Position numbers and translations under genes: made by a program. Below the pieces are notes generated by a model. The model was not told where the DNA came from. It ran no database searches and was given only the letters and a program-made list of their open reading frames with translations. Shown one piece after another: positions 42,214 through 50,613 of a stretch of DNA of 64,000 nucleotides. Source of the DNA: Enterococcus sp. HY326 (GTDB lineage: Bacteria > Bacillota > Bacilli > Lactobacillales > Enterococcaceae). Each line of letters starts with the position of its first letter. Position 1 is the stretch's first letter. Location: NCBI RefSeq assembly GCF_026157065.1, contig NZ_JANLGQ010000005.1, forward strand, positions 186,001 to 250,000, read 5' to 3'.

Positions 42214-42242
42214 TTGACAAAGCCTGTGAAACAAAGTATATT
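42214..42242 (+). promoter_or_regulatory. promoter of candidate small RNA downstream of khpB
   Basis: TTGACA (42214-42219), 17-bp spacer, TATATT (42237-42242). No reading frame with a ribosome site follows before a terminator at 42303-42338. Confidence 0.75.
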
Positions 42243-42248
42243 TTATTA

Positions 42249-42338
42249 GAAATCATTCTTATCAAAGTAGTATACGACGCTGAAGTAATCATACTTTGAT
42301 ATTAAAAAAGCCCCCGGGAGACTGGGGGCTTTTTTATG
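42249..42338 (+). ncRNA. candidate small RNA of about 90 nt
   Basis: Lies between a consensus promoter and a strong terminator, with no open frame of note. The inner hairpin pairs TATCAAAGTA with TACTTTGATA (42261-42294). The 3' hairpin is the terminator GCCCCC / GGGGGC. It may be a trans-acting RNA or a decoy leader; no known RNA family was recognised. Confidence 0.55.
42303..42338 (+). terminator. terminator of the candidate small RNA / khpB read-through
   Basis: AAAAAAGCCCCC pairs with GGGGGCTTTTTT around GGGAGACT. Confidence 0.92.
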
Positions 42339-42386
42339 TCTAGAATTATTTTTGCAGAGGAAGCTTCCGCAAGCCACATTTTCCTT

Positions 42387-42438
42387 TATAATGAAGTAAA
42401 CGCTACTTAGTAATTTAGTAACTTAGTAACCTTAGTAA
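42387..42438 (+). promoter_or_regulatory. promoter -10 and TTAGTAA repeats before the LytTR gene
   Basis: TATAAT at 42387-42392 is followed by four TTAGTAA units at 42407, 42415, 42423 and 42432 (period 8, 8, 9), ending just before the AAAGGAGAG ribosome site. Repeats in the untranslated leader could be a protein or RNA control site. Confidence 0.6.
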
Positions 42439-42457
42439 GGCTAAAGGAGAGTCGTCG

Positions 42458-42907
42458 ATGAAAGTTGAAATCAAACACTTATCTGACCAGCAGCAGGAGG
42501 AGTCGGCTCTCTTGGAAATTTTTGAGCTGACGGCCAATATTGAAACGGCCGTTACGCTACTGCAAGAGGATGATTTTTTATTTGAGGCAAAAAATATCGA
42601 AACAGAAGCCTTCGTGAAATTGAAATTCTCCCAATTGGTCTATGCAGAGTATTTGGAACGGAATATCTTTTTATATACAGCTGAGGCCGGCTATTCAATG
42701 CGGCTGTCGTTAAGTAATTTTCTCAAGCAGCTGCCGCAAAATTTTGTACAAATTTCTAAGAGTGTTGTCGTCAATTTATACGGTATTCAAAACTTTTCGG
42801 CAACCGGCAGCGGCAATTTGATTATCACCGTGACAACTGGTGAAAAGCTGGTGGTCAACCGCCGCTATGTTAAAAATTTAAAGGAATTATTGCACAGTCA
42901 GTCATAA
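42458..42907 (+). CDS. LytTR family DNA-binding regulator
   Basis: 149 aa. An N-terminal 40-residue part without a receiver domain, then a LytTR domain (about 45-145) with LKFSQLVYAEYLERNIFLYT, LPQNFVQISKSVVVNL and VVNRRYVKNLKELL. Stand-alone LytTR proteins of this size are usually coupled to a DUF3021 membrane protein, as here (43539). It probably activates the promoter at 42953-42981 through the two CCGGATGTG repeats. Confidence 0.92.
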   Translation: MKVEIKHLSDQQQEESALLEIFELTANIETAVTLLQEDDFLFEAKNIETEAFVKLKFSQLVYAEYLERNIFLYTAEAGYSMRLSLSNFLKQLPQNFVQISKSVVVNLYGIQNFSATGSGNLIITVTTGEKLVVNRRYVKNLKELLHSQS

Positions 42908-42912
42908 AAAAG

Positions 42913-42942
42913 CCGGATGTGCAGCGGAAAAAACCGGATGTG
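42913..42942. promoter_or_regulatory. direct-repeat operator, probable LytTR site
   Basis: CCGGATGTG occurs at 42913-42921 and 42934-42942, a 21-bp period (two helical turns), the layout LytTR proteins bind. The second copy ends 10 bp before the -35 region of the next promoter. Confidence 0.7.
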
Positions 42943-42952
42943 TCTGAGGCTC

Positions 42953-42981
42953 TTCTTTTCTTTTACAATCCCTTCTATACT
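42953..42981 (+). promoter_or_regulatory. promoter of the membrane-protein pair
   Basis: -10 TATACT at 42976-42981; the -35 (TTCTTT, 42953-42958) is poor, which suits an activator-dependent promoter. Confidence 0.55.
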
Positions 42982-43027
42982 AAAAGTGACCAAAGAACTA
43001 GTCACTAAAATGAAGGAGGAAAAGAAA

Positions 43028-43552
43028 ATGATTGCTTTAGAAATGTTAGGAATGATTGTACTCAATACACCGTTGTGGGCGTGGCTTTTATTATTATTTT
43101 TTATTAAGAGAGGTTTGGCTGCTAGAAAAGATCGACCCGTCTCATTGAAAAATTCCATCTTGATGCCAGCAATTTTTATGCTGCTGGGACTGCAACAAAT
43201 CATCATGGATTTCCGCTATTCAAAAGAAGCTCTGCTGGTTTACTTAGGGATGCTGCTGGTTGGTTTAGCGGTCGGCTCCCTTTTATATGGAGCCACACAG
43301 AAATTTTATTGCCAAGCAGGTCAGCTGATGAAAAAAGGCAGCAATGTTCCAATGATTGTCAGCCTCTTAAATTATCTGGTGCGCTACGGTTTAACCGCAG
43401 CCAAAAGTGTTGACCCCGGACTTTTAAATCTGCTCGTTTTCAATATCGCCTCGGCAATGATTTCTGGTTTTACAGTTGGATTATTTATCGGTGGCATTTT
43501 AAATACGTTGAAGCATAAAAACTTACTGGAGGAAAAACATGAAATGGCATAA
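43028..43552 (+). CDS. membrane protein, DUF6622-like (tentative)
   Basis: 174 aa from the ATG at 43028, placed by AAGGAGGAAAAGAAA; a longer frame to 42917 would cover the operator and promoter. Four to five hydrophobic helices, with TPLWAWLLLLFFIKRGLAAR and a later RYGLTAAKS loop, as in small integral membrane proteins of the DUF6622 type. Function unknown. Overlaps the next gene by 14 bp. Confidence 0.75.
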   Translation: MIALEMLGMIVLNTPLWAWLLLLFFIKRGLAARKDRPVSLKNSILMPAIFMLLGLQQIIMDFRYSKEALLVYLGMLLVGLAVGSLLYGATQKFYCQAGQLMKKGSNVPMIVSLLNYLVRYGLTAAKSVDPGLLNLLVFNIASAMISGFTVGLFIGGILNTLKHKNLLEEKHEMA

Positions 43553-43922
43553 ACGCATTATCGGCGGTCTTGAGCTGGGCTCATTTATCTATCTGCTGCT
43601 CTGTCTTTTGGGAGATGGCGTTCTGGTCAGTCCAAAGACCGTCCTGATGGTCTTTGCTATTTCGGCTTTTGTTGGGCTGACAACGGTACTCTTTGATTTG
43701 GAAAAACTAAATTTTCTGCAGGCTTTAATTATCCATTATCTGTTAGTCAGTGCTTTTGTGATTGCCAGCTTTGCAATCTTTTACCGCATTGAAAATTTAT
43801 TGCAATTTTGGCTGAATCTGACAGGAATTTATGTGATTTCTTATCTAGTGATGATGGTCAAAACCAAACTGACCGCCCGCCAGCTGAATGAACAGCTAAT
43901 GCAGCTTAAAAAAAATCAATAA
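43539..43922 (+). CDS. DUF3021 family membrane protein
   Basis: 127 aa, four hydrophobic helices (start KRIIGGLELGSFIYLLLCLL) and a charged coiled tail LTARQLNEQLMQLKKNQ. DUF3021 proteins are the usual partners of LytTR regulators and are thought to restrain them at the membrane. It is translationally coupled to the gene before it. Confidence 0.9.
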   Translation: MKWHKRIIGGLELGSFIYLLLCLLGDGVLVSPKTVLMVFAISAFVGLTTVLFDLEKLNFLQALIIHYLLVSAFVIASFAIFYRIENLLQFWLNLTGIYVISYLVMMVKTKLTARQLNEQLMQLKKNQ

Positions 43923-43993
43923 AATGAAGGCCGTTTTACCAGCAATCCAAAATTTTCCAGATTGCTGCTAAACCTGCCTTCATTTTTTTTTTA
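43922..43993. terminator. bidirectional terminator after DUF3021 gene
   Basis: AAATGAAGGC pairs with GCCTTCATTT (outer) and CAGCAATC with GATTGCTG (inner), then T9. Confidence 0.88.
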
Positions 43994-44296
43994 GCCGATG
44001 GTACTTTGAATAAATTGCACGACGGTCCCATAAGCCAAGACATCAATTTTATCTTGATGGCGATGATAATCAAAGTGACAATTGATAACTGCATCTGCTC
44101 CATAGCTTAGGGCCTGTTGTTTTAAATCATTTTTTAAGGGAGTTAAAATAGCGTTTAAATCAGTTTCCGGGGCAAACAAGTTGGTGCTTGTTTCCGTTCC
44201 GCAAAAAATTATATCCCGCACGATGTATTTCCGGTCGACGTCGCCAGTGGACAGCACAATTTCTTCCAGGCGGTCAAAGTTTTCTTCAGTTGTCAT
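43991..44296 (-). CDS. YbjQ-like (UPF0145) domain protein
   Basis: 101 aa. VLSTGDVDRKYIVRDIIF and LKQQALSYGADAVINCHFDY match the heavy-metal-binding-domain/YbjQ fold in outline: a beta-rich start, a helix, then GADAV(I/V). Family members form pentamers of unknown role. GGAGAGGATGATGGATT precedes the ATG. Single gene. Confidence 0.75.
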   Translation of the reverse strand: MTTEENFDRLEEIVLSTGDVDRKYIVRDIIFCGTETSTNLFAPETDLNAILTPLKNDLKQQALSYGADAVINCHFDYHRHQDKIDVLAYGTVVQFIQSTIG

Positions 44297-44371
44297 AATC
44301 CATCATCCTCTCCTTCTAATTTTACCTAAGGGCAGGCGAGGCGTAAAGGAAAAGGTAAGAAAGACAGAACT

Positions 44372-44401
44372 TTGTTGAAAATTTAGCTATTCTGTGATAA
44401 T
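44372..44401 (+). promoter_or_regulatory. probable mnmE promoter
   Basis: Extended -10 TGTGATAAT (hexamer 44396-44401), -35 TTGTTG (44372-44377), 18-bp spacer. Confidence 0.6.
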
Positions 44402-44429
44402 CTATTGCCAGTCAAATAAACAAGCAGTC

Positions 44430-44480
44430 AAAGTGCTTAATCCATTTCTTTTTTTCAAGGGGTGGAGTAGGCACTTTTTT
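44430..44480 (+). terminator. leader terminator in front of mnmE
   Basis: AAGTGCTTAATCCA pairs with TGGAGTAGGCACTT (one mismatch, one G-U), then T6. It lies between the promoter and the mnmE ribosome site with no gene before it on this strand, so it looks like an attenuator. Confidence 0.65.
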
Positions 44481-44510
44481 GTGTCCAAAAATAATTAGGA
44501 GGCCCAATTC

Positions 44511-45905
44511 ATGGCGAATATTACCTTAGAATTTGATACGATTGCCGCAATTTCAACCCCACCAGGCGAAGGAGCAATCAGCATTGTCCGTTTGAGCGGA
44601 GATCAGGCGATTGCGATTGCCGATCGGGTGTTTAAAGCCAATCAGACGTTGGCACAAGCCAACAGTCATACGATTCATTATGGTCATATCTATGACTCGA
44701 CATCCGGAGATTTATTGGATGAGGTGATGGTATCGGTGATGCGGGCGCCTAAAACTTTTACCAGAGAAGATGTCATTGAGATAAATTGCCACGGCGGCAT
44801 CTTAGTCACCAATCAAATGCTGCAGCTTTTATTACGAGAAGGCGCACGGCTAGCAGAACCCGGCGAATTCACGAAGCGGGCCTTTTTAAATGGCCGCGTG
44901 GATTTATCTCAGGCCGAGGCCGTGATGGATTTGATTCGGGCGAAAACTGATAAGGCGATGAGTGTTGCCATCAACCAATTGGACGGCAATTTAACCAAAT
45001 TAATTCGCAGCCTGCGACAAGAAATTTTAGAAACCTTAGCACAAGTTGAAGTCAATATTGATTATCCGGAATATGACGATGTCGAGGAATTGACGACAAA
45101 ATTACTATTGGAAAAAGCTTATTTTGTTCAAGAGCAGATTAATGCACTACTCTTGACCGCTAAGCAGGGCAAAATTTTGCGGGAAGGCCTCAGCACGGCG
45201 ATTATCGGCCGGCCGAATGTCGGTAAATCAAGTTTGCTGAATCATCTTTTGCATGAGGAAAAAGCGATTGTCACCGATATTGCCGGTACTACCCGAGATG
45301 TCATCGAAGAATATGTCAATGTCCGCGGCGTACCGTTGAAATTAATCGACACGGCTGGTATTCGGGAAACTGAAGATATCGTGGAACGCATCGGCGTTGA
45401 GCGCAGCCGCAAAGCCTTAGCGGAATCAGATTTAATTTTATTAGTTTTAAATCAAAGCGAAGCCTTAACTAAAGAAGACCGTGATTTATTGGCGGCGACT
45501 CAGGGCTTGAAACGAATTTTATTATTGAACAAAAATGATTTAGCCAATCAATTAGACTTGGCCGAGTTAAGCGAGCTGGCTACTGGCGATCCGATTTTTC
45601 CAGTCTCTGTTTTAAATAATGAAGGGCTGGCGCCATTAGAAGAAGCGATTGCCGATTTATTCTTCGGCGGCAATGTCGGGGAAAAAGATGCGACCTACGT
45701 TTCTAATACTCGTCATATTGCCTTATTAGATCGGGCCAATCAATCTTTAACGGAAGTTATCAGCGGCATTGAAGCCGGCATGCCGGTGGATTTAGTCCAA
45801 ATCGACATGACCCGCTGCTGGGATTATTTAGGGGAAATCGTCGGCGACAGTGTCCAAGATGAATTAATCACCCAATTATTCAGTCAATTTTGTTTAGGAA
45901 AATAA
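44511..45905 (+). CDS. mnmE: tRNA modification GTPase MnmE
   Basis: 464 aa. N-terminal tetrahydrofolate-binding domain ([23 protein letters not shown]), helical domain, GTPase with [12 protein letters not shown] (G1), DIAGTTRD (G2), DTAGIRE (G3) and LNKNDL (G4), and the invariant C-terminal FCLGK. With MnmG it builds the carboxymethylaminomethyl group on U34 of tRNAs. AGGAGG precedes the ATG. Followed by mnmG after 27 bp. Confidence 0.99.
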   Translation: MANITLEFDTIAAISTPPGEGAISIVRLSGDQAIAIADRVFKANQTLAQANSHTIHYGHIYDSTSGDLLDEVMVSVMRAPKTFTREDVIEINCHGGILVTNQMLQLLLREGARLAEPGEFTKRAFLNGRVDLSQAEAVMDLIRAKTDKAMSVAINQLDGNLTKLIRSLRQEILETLAQVEVNIDYPEYDDVEELTTKLLLEKAYFVQEQINALLLTAKQGKILREGLSTAIIGRPNVGKSSLLNHLLHEEKAIVTDIAGTTRDVIEEYVNVRGVPLKLIDTAGIRETEDIVERIGVERSRKALAESDLILLVLNQSEALTKEDRDLLAATQGLKRILLLNKNDLANQLDLAELSELATGDPIFPVSVLNNEGLAPLEEAIADLFFGGNVGEKDATYVSNTRHIALLDRANQSLTEVISGIEAGMPVDLVQIDMTRCWDYLGEIVGDSVQDELITQLFSQFCLGK

Positions 45906-45932
45906 TCAACAATTTTATGGAGGAATTTAAAC

Positions 45933-47834
45933 ATGCAGTATCAAGGAGATACTTTTGACGTGATTGTCGTCGGAGCCGGCCACGCTGGTTCAGAAGCGGC
46001 CCTAGCAGCAGCTCGAATGGGCAGTAAGACATTGCTGTTGACAATTAATTTAGATATGGTCGCCTTTATGCCTTGTAATCCGTCAGTCGGCGGACCAGCT
46101 AAGGGCGTTGTTGTGCGGGAAATTGATGCCCTCGGCGGTGAAATGGGAAAAAATATTGATAAAACCTATATTCAAATGCGAATGCTCAATACCGGTAAAG
46201 GCCCCGCAGTCAGAGCCTTGCGGGCCCAAGCGGATAAACATGCCTACGCCACAGAAATGAAGCATACAATTGAACAAACGGAAAATCTAACGTTGCGCCA
46301 AGGAATCGTGGAGGAATTAATCGTCGAAGATGGCGTTTGTAAAGGCGTGGTAACGGCGACCGGCACACGCTATGCCGCTCAAGCGGTGATTATTACTGCC
46401 GGCACAGCTTTGCGGGGAGAAATTATTATCGGCGAGCTGAAATATTCTTCCGGTCCGAATAATTCGCAGCCTTCAATTGGTTTGGCCAATCACCTAAAAG
46501 ATTTAGGGTTGGAGATTGCCCGCTTTAAAACCGGCACACCGCCACGGGTTAAATCCAGCTCGATTGATTATTCTGTAACAGAAATTCAACCCGGTGACAC
46601 CACGCCAAATCACTTTAGCTTCAGCACACCGGATGCCGATTATAAAACAAATCAAGAGCCCTGCTGGCTAACGTATACGAGTGAAACGACCCATCAAATT
46701 ATTCAAAATAATTTGCATCGGGCACCGATGTTCACCGGGATTGTCGAAGGCGTCGGTGCCCGTTACTGTCCATCGATTGAAGACAAAATTGTGCGCTTTG
46801 CTGACAAGCCTCGCCATCAATTATTTTTGGAACCAGAAGGCTTAAACACCGAAGAAGTGTATGTGCAAGGCTTATCGACTTCTTTACCGGAAGATGTGCA
46901 GGTGGAAATGCTCCATTCAATTCCTGGTTTAGAAAATGTTGAACTGATGCGAACAGGCTACGCCATTGAGTATGATGTCGTCGTACCCCATCAATTACGG
47001 CCAACTTTGGAAACGAAAGTGATTGACGGTCTATTTACCGCCGGCCAAACTAACGGCACCAGCGGCTATGAAGAAGCTGCCGGTCAAGGTCTAATTGCCG
47101 GCATCAATGCGTCATTAAAAGTCCAAGGAAGAGAACCTTTTGTGATGAAGCGCAGCGATGGCTATATCGGCGTGATGATTGATGATTTGGTTACTAAAGG
47201 GACACAAGAACCTTATCGCCTTTTAACCTCGAGAGCAGAATATCGATTAATTTTACGTCATGACAATGCTGATTTACGTTTAACAGAAGCTGGCCATCAA
47301 ATCGGTTTAGTTAAAGAAAAACAATATCAGGCCTATCAAAATAAAAAAGTGGCCGTCGAAGCCGAAATTGCCCGCTTAGAAAAAATCCGCATCAAACCGA
47401 CAGCAGAAGTCCAAGCCTTTTTAAAAGAAATCGGCGGTGCCGAATTAAAAGATGGCGTCTTAGCCAGCGACTTCTTAAAACGACCAGAAATCAGCTACCA
47501 AGATTTGCTGAAATTTATTCCTGCTGATGAAGCTTTAAACAATAAAGAAATCGAACAAGTCGAAATCCAAATCAAGTACGATGGCTACATCAAAAAAGCC
47601 CAAGAAAAAGTCGAAAAACTCAAACGTATGGAAGCTAAACGCATCCCCGATAAAATTGACTACGAAGCCATCAACGGCCTGGCGACAGAAGCCCGGCAAA
47701 AACTAACCAAAATTCAACCAGAAACAATCGCCCAAGCCAGCCGCATCAGCGGGGTTAACCCCGCTGATATCAGCATTTTGATGGTGTACATCGAACAAGG
47801 GAAGATTGCGAGGGTAAATGAGGAAATGGCCTGA
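45933..47834 (+). CDS. mnmG: tRNA uridine modification enzyme MnmG (GidA), 3' end replaced by the island
   Basis: 633 aa. FAD-binding start [32 protein letters not shown], and C-terminal [20 protein letters not shown]. The last residues after QGKIA (RVNEEMA) come from the integrated element: the repeat TACATCGAAC...GATTGCGA at 47787-47811 is the left att site. The copy at the right end (61716-61740) continues as KV-stop and into a terminator, probably the native gene end. The change touches only a few C-terminal residues, so activity should remain. Confidence 0.97.
   Translation: MQYQGDTFDVIVVGAGHAGSEAALAAARMGSKTLLLTINLDMVAFMPCNPSVGGPAKGVVVREIDALGGEMGKNIDKTYIQMRMLNTGKGPAVRALRAQADKHAYATEMKHTIEQTENLTLRQGIVEELIVEDGVCKGVVTATGTRYAAQAVIITAGTALRGEIIIGELKYSSGPNNSQPSIGLANHLKDLGLEIARFKTGTPPRVKSSSIDYSVTEIQPGDTTPNHFSFSTPDADYKTNQEPCWLTYTSETTHQIIQNNLHRAPMFTGIVEGVGARYCPSIEDKIVRFADKPRHQLFLEPEGLNTEEVYVQGLSTSLPEDVQVEMLHSIPGLENVELMRTGYAIEYDVVVPHQLRPTLETKVIDGLFTAGQTNGTSGYEEAAGQGLIAGINASLKVQGREPFVMKRSDGYIGVMIDDLVTKGTQEPYRLLTSRAEYRLILRHDNADLRLTEAGHQIGLVKEKQYQAYQNKKVAVEAEIARLEKIRIKPTAEVQAFLKEIGGAELKDGVLASDFLKRPEISYQDLLKFIPADEALNNKEIEQVEIQIKYDGYIKKAQEKVEKLKRMEAKRIPDKIDYEAINGLATEARQKLTKIQPETIAQASRISGVNPADISILMVYIEQGKIARVNEEMA
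47787..47811. repeat. attL core (25-bp direct repeat with 61716-61740)
   Basis: The 25 bases starting TACATCGAAC and ending GATTGCGA are identical in both copies; after one mismatch GGT also matches. It lies in the last codons of mnmG. Confidence 0.93.
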
Positions 47835-47862
47835 TATAGAGCCGTTTCTTTTCTTTTTAACT
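47823..47862 (+). terminator. island-borne replacement terminator of mnmG
   Basis: GAAATGGC (47823-47830) pairs with GCCGTTTC (47841-47848) with one G-U, followed by a T-rich run. The stem includes the new mnmG stop codon region. Confidence 0.7.
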
Positions 47863-47878
47863 ACCCTTATTTTAGTTA

Positions 47879-47899
47879 TTGACTGCATTTTGACTGCAT
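47879..47899. repeat. paired integrase arm-type sites, left end
   Basis: TTGACTGCAT at 47879-47888 and 47890-47899, 11-bp period. The same pair with the same period is at 61590-61610 near the right end. Confidence 0.8.
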
Positions 47900-47904
47900 T
47901 TGAT

Positions 47905-49071
47905 TTAAAAAGCCATATATTGAGCAAATTTTTCGGCTGTTTCATCTTGCTTAGATTGAGTAACCTTGATGTAAATATCCATAGTAACTTTGGTTGATTT
48001 ATGGCCAAGTCTTTGAGAAACATCTTTGATAGTCGCTCCACTTTCAAATAGCAAAGAAGCATTTGTTTTCCTAAAGTCATGAACCTTGATAATTTTAAAT
48101 TCTGGAAAGTGGCGATGAATTCTAGCCATAACATCATTTGCATAGTTCTTATACAAATATTGCCGGTCACGGTATAGAACTGAATTTCTAAAGACTACAG
48201 TTTCTGAAAAATTGTCATCACGAATACCCAATTTTAGTTTTTCTTGGATAATATGATTACGCCAGTCTTTCAAAATCTCAACTGTCCGATCATCAATAGT
48301 TACTACACGATTAGAGCTTTGTGTTTTAGTATCTTGTACCAGCGGTTCCCCATTTTGCATTTCAGCTAACGTTTTGTTGATGGTGATACTTTTATTGCTA
48401 AAATCAATATCTTTCCAAAGCAAGGCTTGAGCTTCGCCTTTACGCAAGCCAGCAAAAGCCAATACTCTAAAAAAGGTATAAGCTCTTTTATCATTGAGTT
48501 GAGCTAAGCGCTCAAAGAATTGTTTGAGCTCTTCTTTTGTATAGTAGCTGTCAGCAATCTCACGCTTGTTAGTATTTCGTTTAGGTATGATTGTCCGCTC
48601 CATAGCATTATCAGTTAACGCTCCTAATAAGAGGCCATAACCCAGCACCATCTTAGTATATATTCTGAGCTGCTTATAGGTTGATAATTCATCCGCCCAT
48701 TCGTTTAAAGCTTTTTGGCAATATATAGGAGTTATTTTGCTGATGATTAAATTACCGAAAACTGGTAAAATATGATTATCAAAATGTATACGGATGCGCT
48801 GCTCAGTCGTTTCTTTAATACCTTTTTTGTGTTGCTCAAACCAGAGGTGGTAAAGCTCTTCAAAGTTCATTGAGCTTGCATCTCTATCTAATGTTTTATT
48901 TTTATCGAAGTCCACTTGCATTCTCGATAGTGCAAGCTGGGCTTCTTTTTTTGTGCTGAAATTCCTTTTTGTAACATTGATTCTTTGGCCAGTGATTGGA
49001 TTTACGCCAAGATAAGCTTTAAACATCCAATATTTGCCATCCTTCTTTTCATACTGCTTGAATGTTGCCAT
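47905..49071 (-). CDS. int: tyrosine integrase
   Basis: 388 aa. N-terminal AP2-like arm-binding domain (WMFKAYLGVNPITGQRINVT), a SAM-like core-binding domain, then the catalytic domain with Arg in AFAGLRKGEAQALLW, HDFRKTNASLL, LGHKS and the nucleophile Tyr in MDIYIKVT. It would join the 25-bp core sites using the TTGACTGCAT arms, which lie just past its stop and at the other end of the island. GGGAGGAAAACACA precedes the ATG. It lies downstream of the repressor gene in the same direction. Confidence 0.96.
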   Translation of the reverse strand: MATFKQYEKKDGKYWMFKAYLGVNPITGQRINVTKRNFSTKKEAQLALSRMQVDFDKNKTLDRDASSMNFEELYHLWFEQHKKGIKETTEQRIRIHFDNHILPVFGNLIISKITPIYCQKALNEWADELSTYKQLRIYTKMVLGYGLLLGALTDNAMERTIIPKRNTNKREIADSYYTKEELKQFFERLAQLNDKRAYTFFRVLAFAGLRKGEAQALLWKDIDFSNKSITINKTLAEMQNGEPLVQDTKTQSSNRVVTIDDRTVEILKDWRNHIIQEKLKLGIRDDNFSETVVFRNSVLYRDRQYLYKNYANDVMARIHRHFPEFKIIKVHDFRKTNASLLFESGATIKDVSQRLGHKSTKVTMDIYIKVTQSKQDETAEKFAQYMAF

Positions 49072-49090
49072 TGTGTTTTCCTCCCAGTAC

Positions 49091-49105
49091 CTAGCGTGGG
49101 GCGCT
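49091..49105. repeat. AGCGTGGGGCGCT repeat, copy 1
   Basis: AGCGTGGGGCGCT at 49093-49105, with 2 extra matching bases to the inverted copy at 61564-61578. AGCG and CGCT form a half-palindrome around TGGGG. It lies in the int leader. Confidence 0.85.
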
Positions 49106-49117
49106 TATGTATGGAGG

Positions 49118-49531
49118 TTATTCAGTATAATCAGAAATTTTAGTTAAATTTTCAACTTGTTTAAGCGCTTCTTTCTTTCCTTCTCCATTGAGCTTGTTGA
49201 AATCTAGAAGTAAAGATTTTATAGATAAATCTTCAAAATCAGTTATATCTGTTTTACTAGGTTGATTATTGTGAGAATTCATTTTTCTAGCAAGTGTATC
49301 CCAACTTGCAGCATAGTTACCATTGTTGATATTTAGCCTTGAATCACTTTCACCAGTGATATATGCCACTGAAGCAGTAAATATTTCAGCCATTTTTTCT
49401 AACTTATCAATTTTAGGAATCATCATTCCTTTTTCATATTTATTTATTGAAGCATCCGAAACGCCAATTTTTGTTGCTAGTTGAGCCTGCGTTAGGTTTG
49501 CTTCTTTTCTCAATTCTTGGATTCTATTCAT
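49118..49531 (-). CDS. XRE family repressor (CI/Stl-like)
   Basis: 137 aa from the ATG at 49531 with AGGAGGTGTTTTT; a longer frame to 49573 lacks a site. HTH_3 domain in residues 4-58 (IQELRKEANLTQAQLATKIG). The C-terminal half is short and acidic and has no LexA-type peptidase motif, so RecA-driven self-cleavage is unlikely and relief by a partner protein is more probable. Divergent from the Cro-like gene; three CTAAC-type operators fill the gap. Confidence 0.9.
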   Translation of the reverse strand: MNRIQELRKEANLTQAQLATKIGVSDASINKYEKGMMIPKIDKLEKMAEIFTASVAYITGESDSRLNINNGNYAASWDTLARKMNSHNNQPSKTDITDFEDLSIKSLLLDFNKLNGEGKKEALKQVENLTKISDYTE

Positions 49532-49566
49532 AAAAACACCTCCTATGTAGAAGTTTAGCATTAAAA

Positions 49567-49642
49567 TTAACATTTGTTAATAAAAAGTTCTTGCAATCTA
49601 ACATAAGTTAATATATGATGTGCTTAAGCTAACAAAAGTTAG
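49567..49642. promoter_or_regulatory. three repressor operators at 31-bp spacing
   Basis: TTAACATTTGTTAA (49567-49580), CTAACATAAGTTAA (49598-49611) and CTAACAAAAGTTAG (49629-49642). Each is an inverted repeat of YTAAC with a 4-bp centre; the centres are exactly 31 bp apart. Confidence 0.88.
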
Positions 49643-49663
49643 TTTTCGATAGGGGGTGAATTT

Positions 49664-49864
49664 ATGTTTGAAGTGTCAAATGATCTTTCTTGGCAAATCA
49701 GAAAAAAGAGAGCGTTTAGATTACTCAGTATATCAGATGCGGCTAGAGAGATTGGTATTTCTCGACAGACGTTGAGAAAAATAGAATCAGGTAAGTTAAA
49801 AAAAACTACAAAGACCGTTTTTGTGAAGCTTACTGATTGGTTAGTAAAAGAAACAACAAAATGA
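49664..49864 (+). CDS. Cro-like XRE transcriptional regulator
   Basis: 66 aa, little more than a helix-turn-helix (LLSISDAAREIGISRQTLRKIESG). It starts 21 bp after the last operator and faces away from the repressor, the classic early-side partner of a lysogeny switch. GGGGGTGAATTT precedes the ATG. It probably starts the plus-strand replication transcript. Confidence 0.85.
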   Translation: MFEVSNDLSWQIRKKRAFRLLSISDAAREIGISRQTLRKIESGKLKKTTKTVFVKLTDWLVKETTK

Positions 49865-49888
49865 AAAAAATATAAGGAGGGCAAACCA

Positions 49889-50602
49889 ATGCAAGAATTA
49901 ACTTTTGATGTCATCATCAGAAACAGAAATGTTGTTGTCAGTAGTTTAAATGTGGCAGATATCTTTCAGAAACAGCACAAAAATGTATTACAAACTATTG
50001 ATAATCTGAAAGATGATTGGAAAGAATTATCTAAAGAGCTGGGCTTAATTTTCAGCCCAGTGAAAAATAAGCTGGGCTCAAAATTGGGGGCAGTTCCAAT
50101 ATTCAAAGACTTTTTTTTCGAGAGTAGCTATTTAACGAAAGATGGTCGTACCGTAAGAAGCTATAACATGAACCGAACAGGGTTTACATTACTTGCTAAT
50201 GGATTCAACGGAAAGAAGGCACTACGCTTCAAACTGGCTTATATCGCTCAATTTGATGCAATGGAAGAGGAGTTAATAAAACGAAACACTCTTTACGACT
50301 TAGAAAAACGACTTAGAGACCAACTGAGAGACACCATCAAAGCTTCATACGGTGATAACCCACCAGATAGGATTTATATGTTACTTACCAATCTGTTGTA
50401 CATTGCCGTAGCTGATCATACTGCTGAGAAAATTAAGCGTGACAGAGGTTTTGAGCATGAATGCTCTGTGTTTGCAGATATATTCACCAGTGACGAAAGA
50501 ACGGCTTATATCGATAAAGAGAACGAGTTGATACGTCATTTAAGAAATGGTGAGCTTGATTACTATAACTTAAAAGACCAATTATTAGAGAAAGCTCTTT
50601 AG
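49889..50602 (+). CDS. Rha family phage regulatory protein
   Basis: 237 aa. The N-terminal Rha domain shows DIFQKQHKNVLQTIDNL, a segment FESSYLTKDGRTVRSYNMNR and GFTLLANGFNGKKALRFKLAYI. Rha proteins are found in phages and satellites as regulators or antirepressors. The C-terminal 90 residues are helical and unassigned. An internal acidic insertion (KELGLIFSPVKNKLGSKLGAV) is longer than usual. GGAGG precedes the ATG. Confidence 0.88.
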   Translation: MQELTFDVIIRNRNVVVSSLNVADIFQKQHKNVLQTIDNLKDDWKELSKELGLIFSPVKNKLGSKLGAVPIFKDFFFESSYLTKDGRTVRSYNMNRTGFTLLANGFNGKKALRFKLAYIAQFDAMEEELIKRNTLYDLEKRLRDQLRDTIKASYGDNPPDRIYMLLTNLLYIAVADHTAEKIKRDRGFEHECSVFADIFTSDERTAYIDKENELIRHLRNGELDYYNLKDQLLEKAL

Positions 50603-50613
50603 GAGGTGAGAGT

